Assembly: GCF_034140825.1 (NCBI RefSeq)
Contig: NC_089045.1
Span: forward strand, 255,501 to 319,500
Source of the DNA: Oryza sativa Japonica Group
Taxonomy: Eukaryota; Streptophyta; Magnoliopsida; Poales; Poaceae
DNA length: 64,000 bases
Reading direction: 5' to 3'
The notes under the pieces are model-generated. The model was not told the origin of the DNA. It searched no databases and saw only the letters and a program-made list of their open reading frames with translations. Numbering within the stretch: position 1 is the first letter of the stretch; every line of letters starts with the position of its first letter. Shown piece by piece: positions 23,401 to 35,403 of this stretch. Both the position numbers and the translations under genes were made by a program.

Positions 23401-26400
23401 ACATGCCACAGTTAATGATGCAACCATTGTGCCTTTTGTCAGCAGTCAAGTATGTTCTCCTGCTCTTAAATTACTTGGCTTATGTGCTTGCTATTATCGT
23501 TTTTAACACATTTTGTTTTATGCAGTTAAATAACCTTGAACTAGCTGTAAATCTTGCCAAAAGAGCTAATCTTCCTGGGGCAGAGAACTTAGTAAGTTCC
23601 ATTACTTCTATGCTTTTGTTGTGATGCTGTTACAATCGCAATTTACGCTTGTTACCTATGCTGGTTTTATCAGTGGCATATATTTTCCTGCAAGATATGA
23701 TAGCGAGTTTAATGCTTTATATTGCAGGTTGTGCAAAGGTTTCAAGAATTGTTTGCACAAACAAAATACAAGGAAGCAGCTGAGTTGGCTGCAGAATCTC
23801 CTCAAGGTCTTCTCCGAACTCCTGAGACTGTTGCAAAATTTCAGGTGCATTTCTGCTCTTGATTACAGAGCTATTAACACTTCTTTACCTCCATTTTACA
23901 GCTATTTTTCACATTCTGTACTGTTAAAAGCTTAAAATTATGTGAACTGATGGATGATGCAGCATGTTTACTATGCTGGCCCTAGATTATAGAGATTAGT
24001 GTGACTCTTACCATAGCAATTTCAGCAATGCGACTACTATGGTGACTTCTTTATAAAATCATTGGGCTTTATGAATAAAAAAAATGTTCCTAATGGAAAC
24101 ACCTGGTAACTACTTACCGTTACTTTCTTGAGGTTTTATTTGATAAATGCTTCAAACATAGTGAATGCATTACCATTATTATTTTCATTTACTTTCCTGT
24201 GTTGGGACTGTACAACTAATCTTAATGCTTATGCTCTTCTGCTTGACTTAGCTTTTTCGTTTCTGTGCTTTTAAATGCAGAGTGTTCCTGTTCAAGCTGG
24301 GCAAACGCCTCCACTCTTGCAGTACTTTGGCACATTGCTAACTCGGGGGAAGCTCAATGCTTACGAGTCTCTTGAGCTATCTCGACTTGTTGTCAATCAG
24401 AACAAAAAGAACCTTTTGGAAAACTGGTTGGCTGAAGACAAATTGGAGTGCAGTGAAGAACTTGGAGATCTTGTCAAGGTAAAATGGGTGTTAAGTTGTT
24501 TGTTGATTGCACATATCGATTTTGTTACACTGTGTCCTGTTTGACTGTCTGGATTGTTCATTAATTGATACCTGCACTCTTTGGTGTAGACTGTGGACAA
24601 TGATCTTGCTCTGAAAATATACATAAAGGCTAGGGCAACCCCTAAAGTTGTTGCCGCTTTTGCTGAAAGAAGGGAATTTGACAAGATCCTTATATATTCA
24701 AAGCAGGTATATTTGTTCAGTATTGATGAATCCTCATTTTCAGCTGTAAGAGTTCAGCTTTGATGTAAACTGTTGGCCTAATACATTTGCTGTTTCAGGT
24801 TGGATACACCCCTGACTACCTCTTCCTCCTCCAGACCATTTTACGTACGGATCCACAGGTAATGTATTGGTTAAGCTATTTTGGGCTAGGGTGAAATACT
24901 CTGCTTTGTTCTGTGGGTTGTTGATTTTTATTTGCAAAATTAATTATTTACTGTATATCTCTTTTACCAGGGAGCTGTCAACTTTGCGCTCATGATGTCA
25001 CAAATGGAGGGGGGCTGTCCAGTTGATTACAATACTATAACTGATCTCTTCCTTCAGGTATCCTTTTAATTCATTTCAATGCATAGTCGGTATGTAATAC
25101 CTTTGCTTTTTTACCATGAAATTCAGTTGTGTCTTGCCTTACCATGCCCATTTTTTAACAGAGAAACATGATACGTGAGGCAACAGCTTTCCTGCTGGAT
25201 GTTTTAAAGCCAAACTTGCCGGAGCATGCTTTTCTTCAAACCAAGGTTAGCAGTTTTTTCCCAATAAGTTAGGCCTTTTGCCTTTGCATTGCCATGTTGC
25301 TCAGTGGCTTCTTTTACCTTTATACTGTTGTGTTTGTGTTGCTCAGTAGTTTCTGTTTGAATTGGTTGTAGGTTTTGGAGATCAACTTGGTCACTTACCC
25401 AAATGTTGCTGATGCCATCCTTGCTAATGGTATGTTCAGTCATTATGATCGCCCTCGTGTTGCTCAGCTTTGTGAAAAGGCTGGCTTGTACTTGCGAGCT
25501 CTCCAGGTCAGTACCTTTTTGTTGTTTTGGTTTACTTTTTTTTTCTTTGCCTGTCTGTTTAATTAACATTATATTGTGATGCAGCATTACACAGAATTAC
25601 CAGATATCAAGCGTGTCATGGTGAATACCCATGCCATTGAGCCACAGGTTTGTTATCTTAAGTTATGCTTTGTTGCCTGTCTATTATTACTGGCTGGGGT
25701 GGTCTATTTACACCATTATTGAACAGGCACTTGTTGAGTTCTTTGGCACTCTTTCAAGAGAGTGGGCTTTGGAGTGCATGAAGGACCTTCTGCTGGTCAA
25801 TCTAAGAGGGAATCTTCAAATTGTTGTACAGGTATTTGCTACATTTAGTTTAACCTTCCCTTTTTTGTCACTTCTCACATTGGTTCTGATTATTATCGAA
25901 ACATGTGTCATATCTGCAGGCTGCCAAAGAATACTCTGAGCAGCTAGGGGTTGATGCTTGCATAAAACTGTTTGAGCAATTCAAATCTTACGAGGGCCTT
26001 TACTTTTTCTTGGGAGCTTATTTGAGTTCCAGGTAGTTAACTACTCCTGATGTTGATATGTGCGAAGCAATTTTGTCCTTAACGTGGCGCACCTTAATAT
26101 CGTTCTTTACATTCAACAGTGAGGATCCAGATATTCATTTCAAATACATAGAAGCAGCTGCTAGGACTGGACAGATCAAAGAAGTTGAACGTGTAACCAG
26201 GGAATCCAACTTTTATGATGCGGAGAAGACAAAGAACTTTTTAATGGAAGCGAAACTGCCTGATGCCCGTCCGCTGATTAATGTCTGCGACCGCTTTGGA
26301 TTTGTTCCAGATTTGACCCACTATCTGTATACAAATAATATGCTTCGGTATATTGAAGGCTATGTACAGAAAGTATGCAACTCTTCCAATTCAGTGTTAT

Positions 26401-29400
26401 TGGAGTATCATCATTCTCATGTGCTATGTATTTAAATTCTTATTTTCCTTTATATTGTAGGTGAACCCTGGAAATGCTCCATTAGTTGTTGGACAGCTAC
26501 TTGATGATGAGTGCCCTGAAGATTTCATTAAGGGTTTGATTCTGTCTGTCCGTTCTCTCCTTCCTGTTGAGCCACTAGTTGATGAATGCGAGAAGAGGTA
26601 TGATTCTTTATATTATCTTGTATTCCACAACCAGATTAAGGGCATGTGCACACGCACACAAACATATGCTTTTTTGTTTTGTTGCTGACCTCATCTTTTA
26701 TATTTCTTTTTTCAGGAACCGCCTACGGCTGCTGACACAATTTTTGGAGCACTTAGTGAGCGAGGGTAGCCAAGATGTCCATGTGCACAATGCTCTTGGA
26801 AAAATCATCATTGACAGCAACAATAATCCTGAGCACTTCCTTACCACCAATCCATTTTATGACTCTCGCGTGGTCGGTAAATACTGTGAAAAGCGGGATC
26901 CTACCCTTGCTGTTGTTGCTTACAGACGTGGACAGTGTGATGATGAACTTATTAATGTCACCAATAAAAACTCACTGTTCAAGCTGCAAGCTAGGTATGC
27001 AAATTGTTTTTATTCTTCATACTTTTAATTTTATTTCTTCTGAATCTTTAAATCCATCGATTGATTGCTTACATAGAAATCGATTTGAATTGCCAGGTAT
27101 GTGGTTGAAAGAATGGATGGTGATCTGTGGGATAAAGTTCTACAGCCTGAAAATGAATATAGAAGGCAACTCATTGACCAAGTGGTTTCTACGGCTTTGC
27201 CTGAAAGCAAGAGCCCCGAGCAAGTGTCTGCTGCTGTTAAGGCTTTCATGACAGCTGATCTTCCCCATGAACTGATTGAACTTCTTGAAAAGATCGTCCT
27301 TCAGAATTCTGCTTTCAGTGGAAACTTCAATCTGCAGAACCTTCTCATCTTGACAGCCATCAAGGCTGACCCATCCAGGGTCATGGACTATGTCAACAGG
27401 CTGGACAACTTTGATGGGCCTGCTGTTGGAGAAGTAGCAGTTGAAGCACAGCTGTTTGAGGAGGCTTTCGCTATCTTCAAGAAGTTCAACTTAAATGTGC
27501 AGGCTGTCAATGTTCTATTGGACAACATCCGAAGCATAGAAAGAGCTGAAGAGTTTGCATTCCGTGTTGAAGAAGATGCTGTTTGGAGCCAGGTTGCCAA
27601 GGCCCAGTTGCGTGAAGGTTTGGTTAGTGAAGCAATTGAGTCCTTCATTCGTGCAGATGATGCAACACATTTCCTCGACGTCATCCGTGCTGCTGAGGAA
27701 GCTAATGTATACGATGATCTAGTTAAGTACTTGCTTATGGTAAGGCAGAAGGCAAGGGAACCCAAAGTTGATGGAGAACTCATCTTTGCGTATGCTAAGA
27801 TTGATAGACTCAGTGATATTGAAGAGTTCATTCTCATGCCAAATGTTGCCAATCTTCAAAATGTTGGTGATCGTCTGTATGATGAAGAACTTTATGAAGC
27901 AGCAAAGATCATCTATGCCTTCATCTCAAACTGGGCTAAGCTGGCTGTTACCCTTGTTAAGCTGAAGCAGTTCCAAGGTGCTGTGGATGCTGCTCGCAAG
28001 GCTAACAGTGCTAAAACATGGAAGGAAGTCTGCTTTGCTTGTGTTGATGCCGAGGAGTTCCGGCTAGCACAAATATGTGGTCTCAATATTATTGTCCAGG
28101 TATATATACAGGAGCAACCTGTTAGAACTAAAACATATTTCAGTACAAGTCTTTTCTTATCTAGATTTTTTCTAACACCCTTTTTTGTATAGGTTGATGA
28201 TTTGGAGGAAGTAAGTGAATACTACCAGAACAGAGGATGTTTCAATGAACTTATTTCCCTCATGGAAAGTGGTCTAGGACTGGAGCGTGCTCACATGGGC
28301 ATCTTCACAGAATTAGGAGTCCTCTATGCTAGATATCGCCCTGAGAAGCTCATGGAACACATCAAACTTTTCTCCACACGTCTCAACATTCCTAAGCTTA
28401 TCCGTGCTTGTGATGAACAGCAGCACTGGAAAGAGCTTACTTACCTATACATCCAGTATGATGAATTTGACAATGCTGCCACCACTATTATGAACCATTC
28501 TCCGGATGCATGGGATCATATGCAATTTAAGGATGTTGCTGTTAAAGTTGCAAATGTTGAGCTATACTACAAGGCAGTGCACTTCTATCTGCAAGAGCAT
28601 CCTGATCTCATCAATGACCTTCTCAATGTACTTGCGCTTCGTTTGGATCATACAAGAGTCGTGGACATAATGCGCAAGGTTTGTTTCTTATGGCAGGGCC
28701 TTCTATTGGTCTATCAGTTTTGCTCTGTTTCAAAATTTTGAACTGTTTAATTATTATTTGTACAGGCTGGTCAGTTGCATCTTGTGAAACCATACATGGT
28801 TGCAGTTCAGAGCAACAATGTCTCTGCTGTGAATGAAGCTTTGAATGAGCTTTATGTTGAAGAGGAGGACTATGAGAGACTCCGTGAATCGGTTGATATG
28901 CATGACAACTTTGATCAGATAGGTCTTGCCCAAAAGGTAAAGCGATTATATGATTGTACTGCTTATTGATGTTATTTTTCCTTTTTTATTTTATTTTGAA
29001 TAACTAATGGCTGGAATGCCTTGATCAGCTTGAGAAGCATGAATTGCTTGAGATGAGGAGGATCGCTGCCTACATTTACAAGAAGGCTGGCAGATGGAAG
29101 CAATCTATTGCCCTGTCGAAGAAAGACAACATGTACAAGGATTGCATGGAGACATGCTCACAGTCTGGTGACCGCGAGCTGTCAGAAGATTTGCTTGTCT
29201 ATTTCATTGAACAGGTTCAATTTAAGCCCATAAATTTCTATTTTGTTTTTGTGTTGAATATTTAGCATGTAGTATGCTGCATTAACTTGTAACATTGCCA
29301 TCTCTTCTAGTTATATGCAGACCATGCATTTTTATTGCTGTTTTTAGTGGCATAATTTTCTATTCGATGATATCTAAGAGCTAGCAATGTAGTGTGTATG

Positions 29401-30143
29401 GAAATATGCATCCAGAAATCCAGTTTCTGTAGCATTGCCATCTAAAAATAGACAAGCTGTACTCCAATTGAAGTGAAACAAGCAAGCTCACCTGATTTTT
29501 TTTATTATTTAGGCATAATCTGTATTGCATTCTGATGAGTAACATCTATAATTGTGTATTGCAGGGAAAGAAAGAATGCTTTGCTTCTTGTCTCTTTATT
29601 TGTTATGACTTGATCCGTGCGGATGTTGCTCTTGAGCTTGCATGGATGAACAACATGGTGGACTTTGCATTCCCCTATCTGTTACAGGTATCTTGTTTCC
29701 GTTCATGTGTTTGGGACTATTCATTTACGAACAGTTTTCCATAACAACAAAGCTTGCTTCGTGTGCAGTTCATTCGGGAGTACACAAGCAAGGTTGATGA
29801 GCTAGTGAAGGACAGGATTGAATCACAGAATGAAGTAAGGGCTAAAGAGAAGGAAGAAAAAGATCTTGTTGCTCAGCAGGTAATCTATAGAGATTGCTCT
29901 TCTTTTGGTTATTATTCTGTTATTATTTAGTAGGCAGCATGACGAGCGGTATTACATTGTTGTATGGTGCAGAACATGTATGCCCAATTGCTTCCTCTCG
30001 CCTTGCCTGCTCCACCTGGTATGGGCGGTCCTCCACCGCCAATGGGGATGCCGGGCATGCCTCCGATGGGCGGAATGGGGATGCCTCCGATGGGTCCCGG
30101 ACCTATGCCAGCATATGGGATGCCTCCAATGGGAAGCTACTGA
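20424..30143 (+). CDS. CHC: Clathrin heavy chain
   Basis: About 30 exons span 20424-30143, starting 20424-20468, 20578-20782, 21776-21864 and ending 29973-30143. They give a protein of about 1,700 aa, the usual length for plant clathrin heavy chain. Clathrin triskelia coat vesicles at the plasma membrane and trans-Golgi for endocytosis and sorting. The N-terminal beta-propeller begins [20 protein letters not shown]. Seven alpha-solenoid repeats follow through [19 protein letters not shown] and [20 protein letters not shown]. The C-terminal trimerisation and light-chain-binding region precedes a Pro/Gly/Met-rich tail ending YGMPPMGSY. All frames checked are open and splice sites are canonical, so the gene looks functional. 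The 5' leader (about 20210-20423) is CT-rich. Poly-A signals are likely near 30650. Confidence 0.97.
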
Positions 30144-30755
30144 GTATCATCCACTTGTGAAGAGTTCATTTAGATGATAAGAATTTCAATTTACACAGAA
30201 GAGGAGGCATCTTTCAAGTTGTAGATGTGCTATTATTGGTTGTTTAAACTGATTCTTTTGGTACCAGGACAATTTTGGCGAGTGAAATCTCTAGCCAGGT
30301 CGAGTTAATGACTAGTTGCTATATATTATATTACGATGGGATAGGACGAGGGATGGTTGTTAGGTTGAGCGGGAGCTGCAAAGGCTGGTACCATTATTTG
30401 TATAGGTTGTGTGATAAAAAAGCTTGTAGACATTTTGCATGTACACTTTGCCGTAGTGGTTGGCGTTGGCAGCCATAAACAGGAACACCATTGTCTGTAT
30501 GTTACTTGTTTACGGTCTCATGTCCAGCTGTTTGAATTTTGTACCTGAAATATTTTTTTCTTTGGACAAAAAGATGGAGTATTTGAATATTTCGCTCTTG
30601 CCAGTGACTTGTGTATTCTATAGTATTATATGGGTTTTTCTTTGAGTAAATAAATGCATTTGCCAACCCTGGTTGCTGTGGTGTACAACAAAACAATGCA
30701 AGTGTTCCTCGATCGGTTGCCTTGTTGCAGCCTTCACCCCTGCGCTGCATGCTGT
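30144..30755. other. Clathrin 3' UTR and downstream spacer
   Basis: AT-rich sequence follows the stop codon. AATAAA-like motifs near 30650 are plausible polyadenylation signals. I see no other gene. Confidence 0.5.
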
Positions 30756-30879
30756 GTGATTTGCTAATTGGGTTTGTTATGAAGCTGGTTATCCGAACAA
30801 AATCGACGCGTTTGCATGTGATTTGCTAGTTGGATTTGTTATGAAGCTGGTTATCCGAACAAAATCTACGCGTTTGCAT
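30756..30879. repeat. Two-copy 62-bp tandem repeat
   Basis: The unit begins GTGATTTGCTA and contains GTTATGAAGCTGGTTATCCG. It occurs at 30756-30817 and 30818-30879 with about three differences. It lies in the spacer between the clathrin and calmodulin-like genes and has no coding role that I can see. Confidence 0.8.
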
Positions 30880-31328
30880 GTCGCTTGGTCAGGAATCGAT
30901 ATGTAGAGAGGGTTACGACGGCAGAGGATGGTGTTTTTCGTCGAAGTTGCTCGATTCTGCAACATTGACTAGACTCTTCTATATTGTTAATCTAGAAAGA
31001 CCCAGTGCAATGCAAACAATGGGCTCGGGCTGCCGTCGTCTAAAACGTTGAAATGGGGAAGCTGCAGGGCAGGGCTTACTCTTCCATCTCTTCTCTTGTG
31101 TCTCTATCCATCAACATTGAACAAAGTTGTCCTAGACCTAGCTATTCTTCCTCGTGCGTGCTATGGCATGCAAATTGCAAAGTAAAAAAACAATAAAATT
31201 GAATGAATCTATCATCATATGGACACATGAGGAATTACCAAGCTATCAATCTGTCATCTGCACTAATTAAATAATTGACAACAAAAGAATGAATGAATGA
31301 GAAATAGTGCAACAAAATAAAACGTAGG

Positions 31329-31778
31329 TCAAGCCATGAGCATCATGACCCTGAACTCGTCAAAGGAGAGCACGCCGTCGCCGTTGAGGTCGAACCTGCA
31401 GATCATGGCCCTGCACTCCTCCATCTCCAGCCGCTGATGCTCTGACCCCAGCCGCCTCAGCATCCGCCGCAGGCTCGCCGGCGTGATCACCGCCGTCTCC
31501 TCCTCCTCCGCGTACATGTCGAACGCCTCCCTCAGGCACCTTAGGCTCTCCTCCGCTGGCTCCTGCAACTGATGAGCAGCAGAGAGCCTCATGAACTCGT
31601 GGTGGTCCAGCAAGCCGTCGCCGTCGGTGTCGGCCGTTGCGAGGATCGCCGCCGCCTCCTCCTCGGAAACCTCCTCCCCGAGCGCCGCCGCCATGCAGCC
31701 CCGCAGCTCGGACGCGGACACCTTGCCGTCGCCGTCCTTGTCGAAGGCCGCGAACACCGACGAAGCTGACGATGCCAT
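31329..31778 (-). CDS. CML: Calmodulin-like EF-hand protein
   Basis: This is a single-exon 149-aa protein starting MASSASSVFAAFDKDGDG. EF-hand loops with the expected Asp/Gly/Glu positions are DKDGDGKVSASE (residues about 14-25), DTDGDGLLDHHE (about 50-61) and DLNGDGVLSFDE (about 129-140). The third position (around MYAEEEETAVITPASL) has lost the Ca2+-binding consensus, so the protein probably binds three Ca2+. CML proteins are Ca2+ sensors that bind and regulate target proteins in cytosol or nucleus. Length and lack of introns fit grass CMLs. From memory, a near-identical pair (OsCML25/26) sits next to the clathrin genes on rice chromosomes 11 and 12. I did not verify that assignment. Confidence 0.93.
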   Translation of the reverse strand: MASSASSVFAAFDKDGDGKVSASELRGCMAAALGEEVSEEEAAAILATADTDGDGLLDHHEFMRLSAAHQLQEPAEESLRCLREAFDMYAEEEETAVITPASLRRMLRRLGSEHQRLEMEECRAMICRFDLNGDGVLSFDEFRVMMLMA

Positions 31779-32891
31779 GGCACTGTCAGTGATTATATGA
31801 TATCTAATCTAAGGAGAGGATTAATCTCGGTTGCTCCTGGATCGACAATATAATCAGAGTTCGCAAGTATATACGTATATATGTAGTGAGTCTAATTTGC
31901 GACTTGTCTCTGCTGCAACTTACTATCGAAATCATCGGTCGATCTGATGATAGCTATATACTCCTATATATAAGATGATAGAGATGATCCAGCAGGCAAT
32001 ACTTACTAAGGTAAGAGGACAGAAGGTTCAGCGTTAGTTAATTCCCATATATTTCGATGCATGGAGTTCACGCCTATAGCAGTGGACCGACCGATCCATA
32101 TGATGCAAAGAAACGTTTCCGCGTCATTCAACAATTTAGTTTTTCTAGAACATGCATGCATTGTGTTGCTCGTGTGTTTAAATTTTCTTCTCGATCTATA
32201 TATGTTATTATTAATTATTCAGTTTTTCGTACTCCATTTAACAGTAACCTGGTCAGTCCTTAATTATTTAATTAGCACCGTCTGACGGCCGCGTAGTAGT
32301 ATATAGTTACAAATTAATCAATCATATATTTATACTGTTATAACATGTGGTGTGTTATCTTGCACTTAATTAATTCCCTTTTGAAGCGCGGAAGCATGAT
32401 AAATCTAATCATCAGAAGTCAAATAAATCATCTGATCAGACGGCCAGGTATTAGACAGTCATTTGCAAGATACTAGTATGACATTATGACTTAATGCCAG
32501 AGTATATCAGAATGATTAAGCTAGCAACGCGTTAGTAGTCACACGTTTTTATATAATATTACATACTTAATAGATAAATAGAATAGATAGAAGAAGGTTT
32601 GTTTAAGAAGATGATATTTAATTTATACTACTAATAGTTTTTTGAAGTTTATATCATCGTCTATGTGGCATACCATATTGGCAAAAGACCATGATCAAAC
32701 GAGGCTTTGGACCGGGATGATACGTTAAACCAAGTTTAGGGATCTCGACGCGCGTTTTGCAAGTTCGTGGACCTAAGTGAAACCTCGTTATAAATTTAAG
32801 TATCGCTAGTGTAATTTACTCATTAATTAATTTCAACAACAGAACTAATAAAGAGTCGATGGTAGAAATAAGCTTAGCTTTGGGTTGGGGA
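31779..32891. other. CML upstream region and spacer
   Basis: AT-rich sequence with TATATA stretches just upstream of the CML start. No genes are recognised up to the Mutator-like element. Confidence 0.45.
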
Positions 32892-33915
32892 GAGAAAAAT
32901 ACGAATTACCCCCTGAACTATCGCGGTAGTCCGAATTACCCCCTGAACCATAAAACCGGATATTCTTCACCCCCAACTATGCAAACCGGACGAATTACCC
33001 CCCTCGACCCAATTTACAGTGGTTTTGGTCTACGTGGCGTACGCATAGCAGTTCAGTCAGCATTTTATTTAATAAAAAATATGGGACCCACCTGTCATAC
33101 TTTCTTCCCCTCTCTCTATTCTCTCTCTCGCTCTTTTCTCTCTCGCACAGCGTGCACGGCGAGGACGGGGCGGTGGGCGCGGGCGGTCGGCGAGGACGGC
33201 GCAGACGGCGACGCGGACGGCATGGACGTCGGCGCGGAGGCGGAGGCGGAGGAGCGTGGCGGCGGTGAGGTGAGGACGGTGGTGCGCGGGGGCGGAGCCA
33301 GTTGTGGGTGGCGGAGGGGGCCCGAGGACGACGGCGGCCGGCGACGGAGACGGAGGCCGACCGGGCGAGCGGGGACGCGGGGTAGGCGACGGGCTCCTCC
33401 TCCTCGTCGTAGGCGCGCGGTGGCCAGTGGCGCACAGGGTCTGCGGTGGCGCGCGGGGCCGCGGCTCCTCCTCCAAGCCGTCGCGCCGCGCCCTGTCCCA
33501 CCTCCCTGCGCCTCGCTCCCCGTCTGTCGCACGCTCTCGTCGTCCGCCGGCGATGCGCCGCTGCCGGCGCAGCGAACCGGGCCCAAGGGCGGGAGGAAGA
33601 GCGCGACGGAGGTGGACCTCGTTCGTGCAGGCGGCAAGGCGGAGCGGCCTCCCCGGCTTCCGGCGGCTTCTCCTCATCCCGGGGAGCGACGGCGCGGGAG
33701 GACCTCCGCACAGAGAGAGAGAGAGAGAGAGAGTGGAAGAGCTGCTCGCCACAGTTGCCTCTGTGCGGCCTCTGACACTGCCCGCCGCATGCAGTCACCT
33801 CCGGCCTCGGCTCCTCGCCGCGCCCACCCGCCGCCCACTGCCTTCTCCGCCCCCGCCTGTCGCCGGCCTCGGCTCCTCGACCGCCGCCCGCCCGTTGCCT
33901 CCTGCGTGGCTATGT

Positions 33916-33967
<52 letters not shown>

Positions 33968-34289
33968 GGGGTAGAGGCGGCGGCGTCACCCGCCGCCGCC
34001 GCCGCCTCCGCGTCACACGCTGCTCCGTGTCCCCCGCCGCCGCCGACCCACCGGTGAGAGAGAGAGGAAGAGTGAGACAGATTGAGAGAGAGAAGAGAGA
34101 GAGAAGAAGAGTATGACATGTGGGTCCCATATTTTTTTATAAATAGAATGCTGACTGGACTGCCATGCGTACGTCACGTAGATAAAATCCACCGTTGATT
34201 GAACCGAGGGAGGTAATTCATCTGGTTTGCATAGTTGGGGGTGAAGAATATCCGGTTTTGTGGTTCAGGAGGTAATTCGTACTTTTTCC
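32892..34289. mobile_element. Mutator-like element with long TIRs (Pack-MULE candidate)
   Basis: The 1,398-bp element has terminal inverted repeats of about 200 bp. The left starts GAGAAAAATACGAATTACCC. The right, read inward, starts GGAAAAAGTACGAATTACCT. Both continue through CCGGATATTCTTCACCCCCA and ATGGGACCCAC. It is flanked by GGTTGGGGA (32883-32891) and GGTTGGAGA (34290-34298), a 9-bp duplication with one difference, as expected for Mutator elements. The core (about 33150-34060) is very GC-rich, with (GA)n tracts at 33713-33733 and 33917-33965. No transposase is visible. The core may be captured gene sequence, but I recognise no protein in it. Confidence 0.85.
33917..33965. repeat. (GA)n microsatellite
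   Basis: About 24 GA dinucleotides sit inside the GC-rich core of the Mutator-like element. A shorter GA run lies at 33713-33733. Confidence 0.95.
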
Positions 34290-34298
34290 GGTTGGAGA

Positions 34299-35403
34299 TA
34301 TGCATGATGGTTTTGAATAGGAAGTAATAGTAAACTAAGGGCATTATGATGGGCTGGATGGAAATTCTGCTGAAATGTTTGACGAATACTTGCTGTCTGA
34401 CGTCCGATACAATCACAAATATTGAACGCCTCCACTCAATGTTAGTAGTACATGTGTTACGCGGTGATTATTTTTTCTTGTGCTCAGGTGCACCTACGGG
34501 TGATGTATACGCTTATAACAACTTTATTTTAAAACTTTAAACAACTTTTTTTTTTCTATTTTACTTATCTTGTCAATAATTTGATCGTACTATTGGATTT
34601 GTTACAATTAAATCTTTACAACAAGATCTCACTCAATTATATTCTGGTTATTTTTTAAAACTTATTCTTTAATGTTGCGCATAGTTTTACTCAGTTGTTT
34701 CAATAAGTATTTCTTAGTGTTTCACTATTCCATTTATAAATGTTACACATTTTTTTCACACGGTCTAAAAAATGTTTTAGCAAATTAATTATTCTTGTGA
34801 ATATATTATGTTTCACATGACTTTTTTTAATGTTTCACTAGTTAGGACTAAACGTTTCATGCAGTGATTGTCGATGTTGCAGTCAGTATTATCGAAATGT
34901 TGCATCTCTTTGAAACACATTTAATTACATGATGAAACAATTTTAATATAAGGGGTGAAACAACGCTCATTTTTTTTATCAAAATATAACCATATGAGAT
35001 CTTGTTGCAAAGATTTAATTATAATGATTACAATGATATAATTATATCGTAGATTGGATTGATAAATTATTAGATAAAACTATTTATAACTTGGTAAATA
35101 AGTATATATACCAAGAGGTAGTGAGAGAGAGAGTTGTTAGAGAGGCGTCCGATTTTAGTGCTGTCCGACGCGTAGGCGTCCCCGAAATGTTTGATCGTCG
35201 ATGTTAGGGAGATATATGGATGGATCGATAACAGTTGGGCAGGAGAAAGAAAGCGGCGGTGGTAAGCTACAGTGGGTTGGTACTACGTGCTCCCGTATCC
35301 GATTCAGCCTTATTACTGTGTTTATATATACATACACCAACAAGGAAGGAAGCCTCAACTGAACAAACATCAACAAGAAAGGAAGGAAAAGTGTCAGGTT
35401 GCG
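34299..35403. other. AT-rich spacer
   Basis: I recognise no gene or repeat ends. The last 150 bp form the probable promoter and leader of the DUF3615-like gene. Confidence 0.45.

Noticed and set aside
27388-27852. 154-codon minus-strand frame inside clathrin
   Set aside because: It is antisense of a large clathrin exon whose protein is clearly conserved.
32859-34116. Several 200-370 codon frames on both strands in the 33-kb region
   Set aside because: They arise from the GC-rich core of the Mutator-like element. Low-complexity Arg/Pro/Ala translations give no domain.
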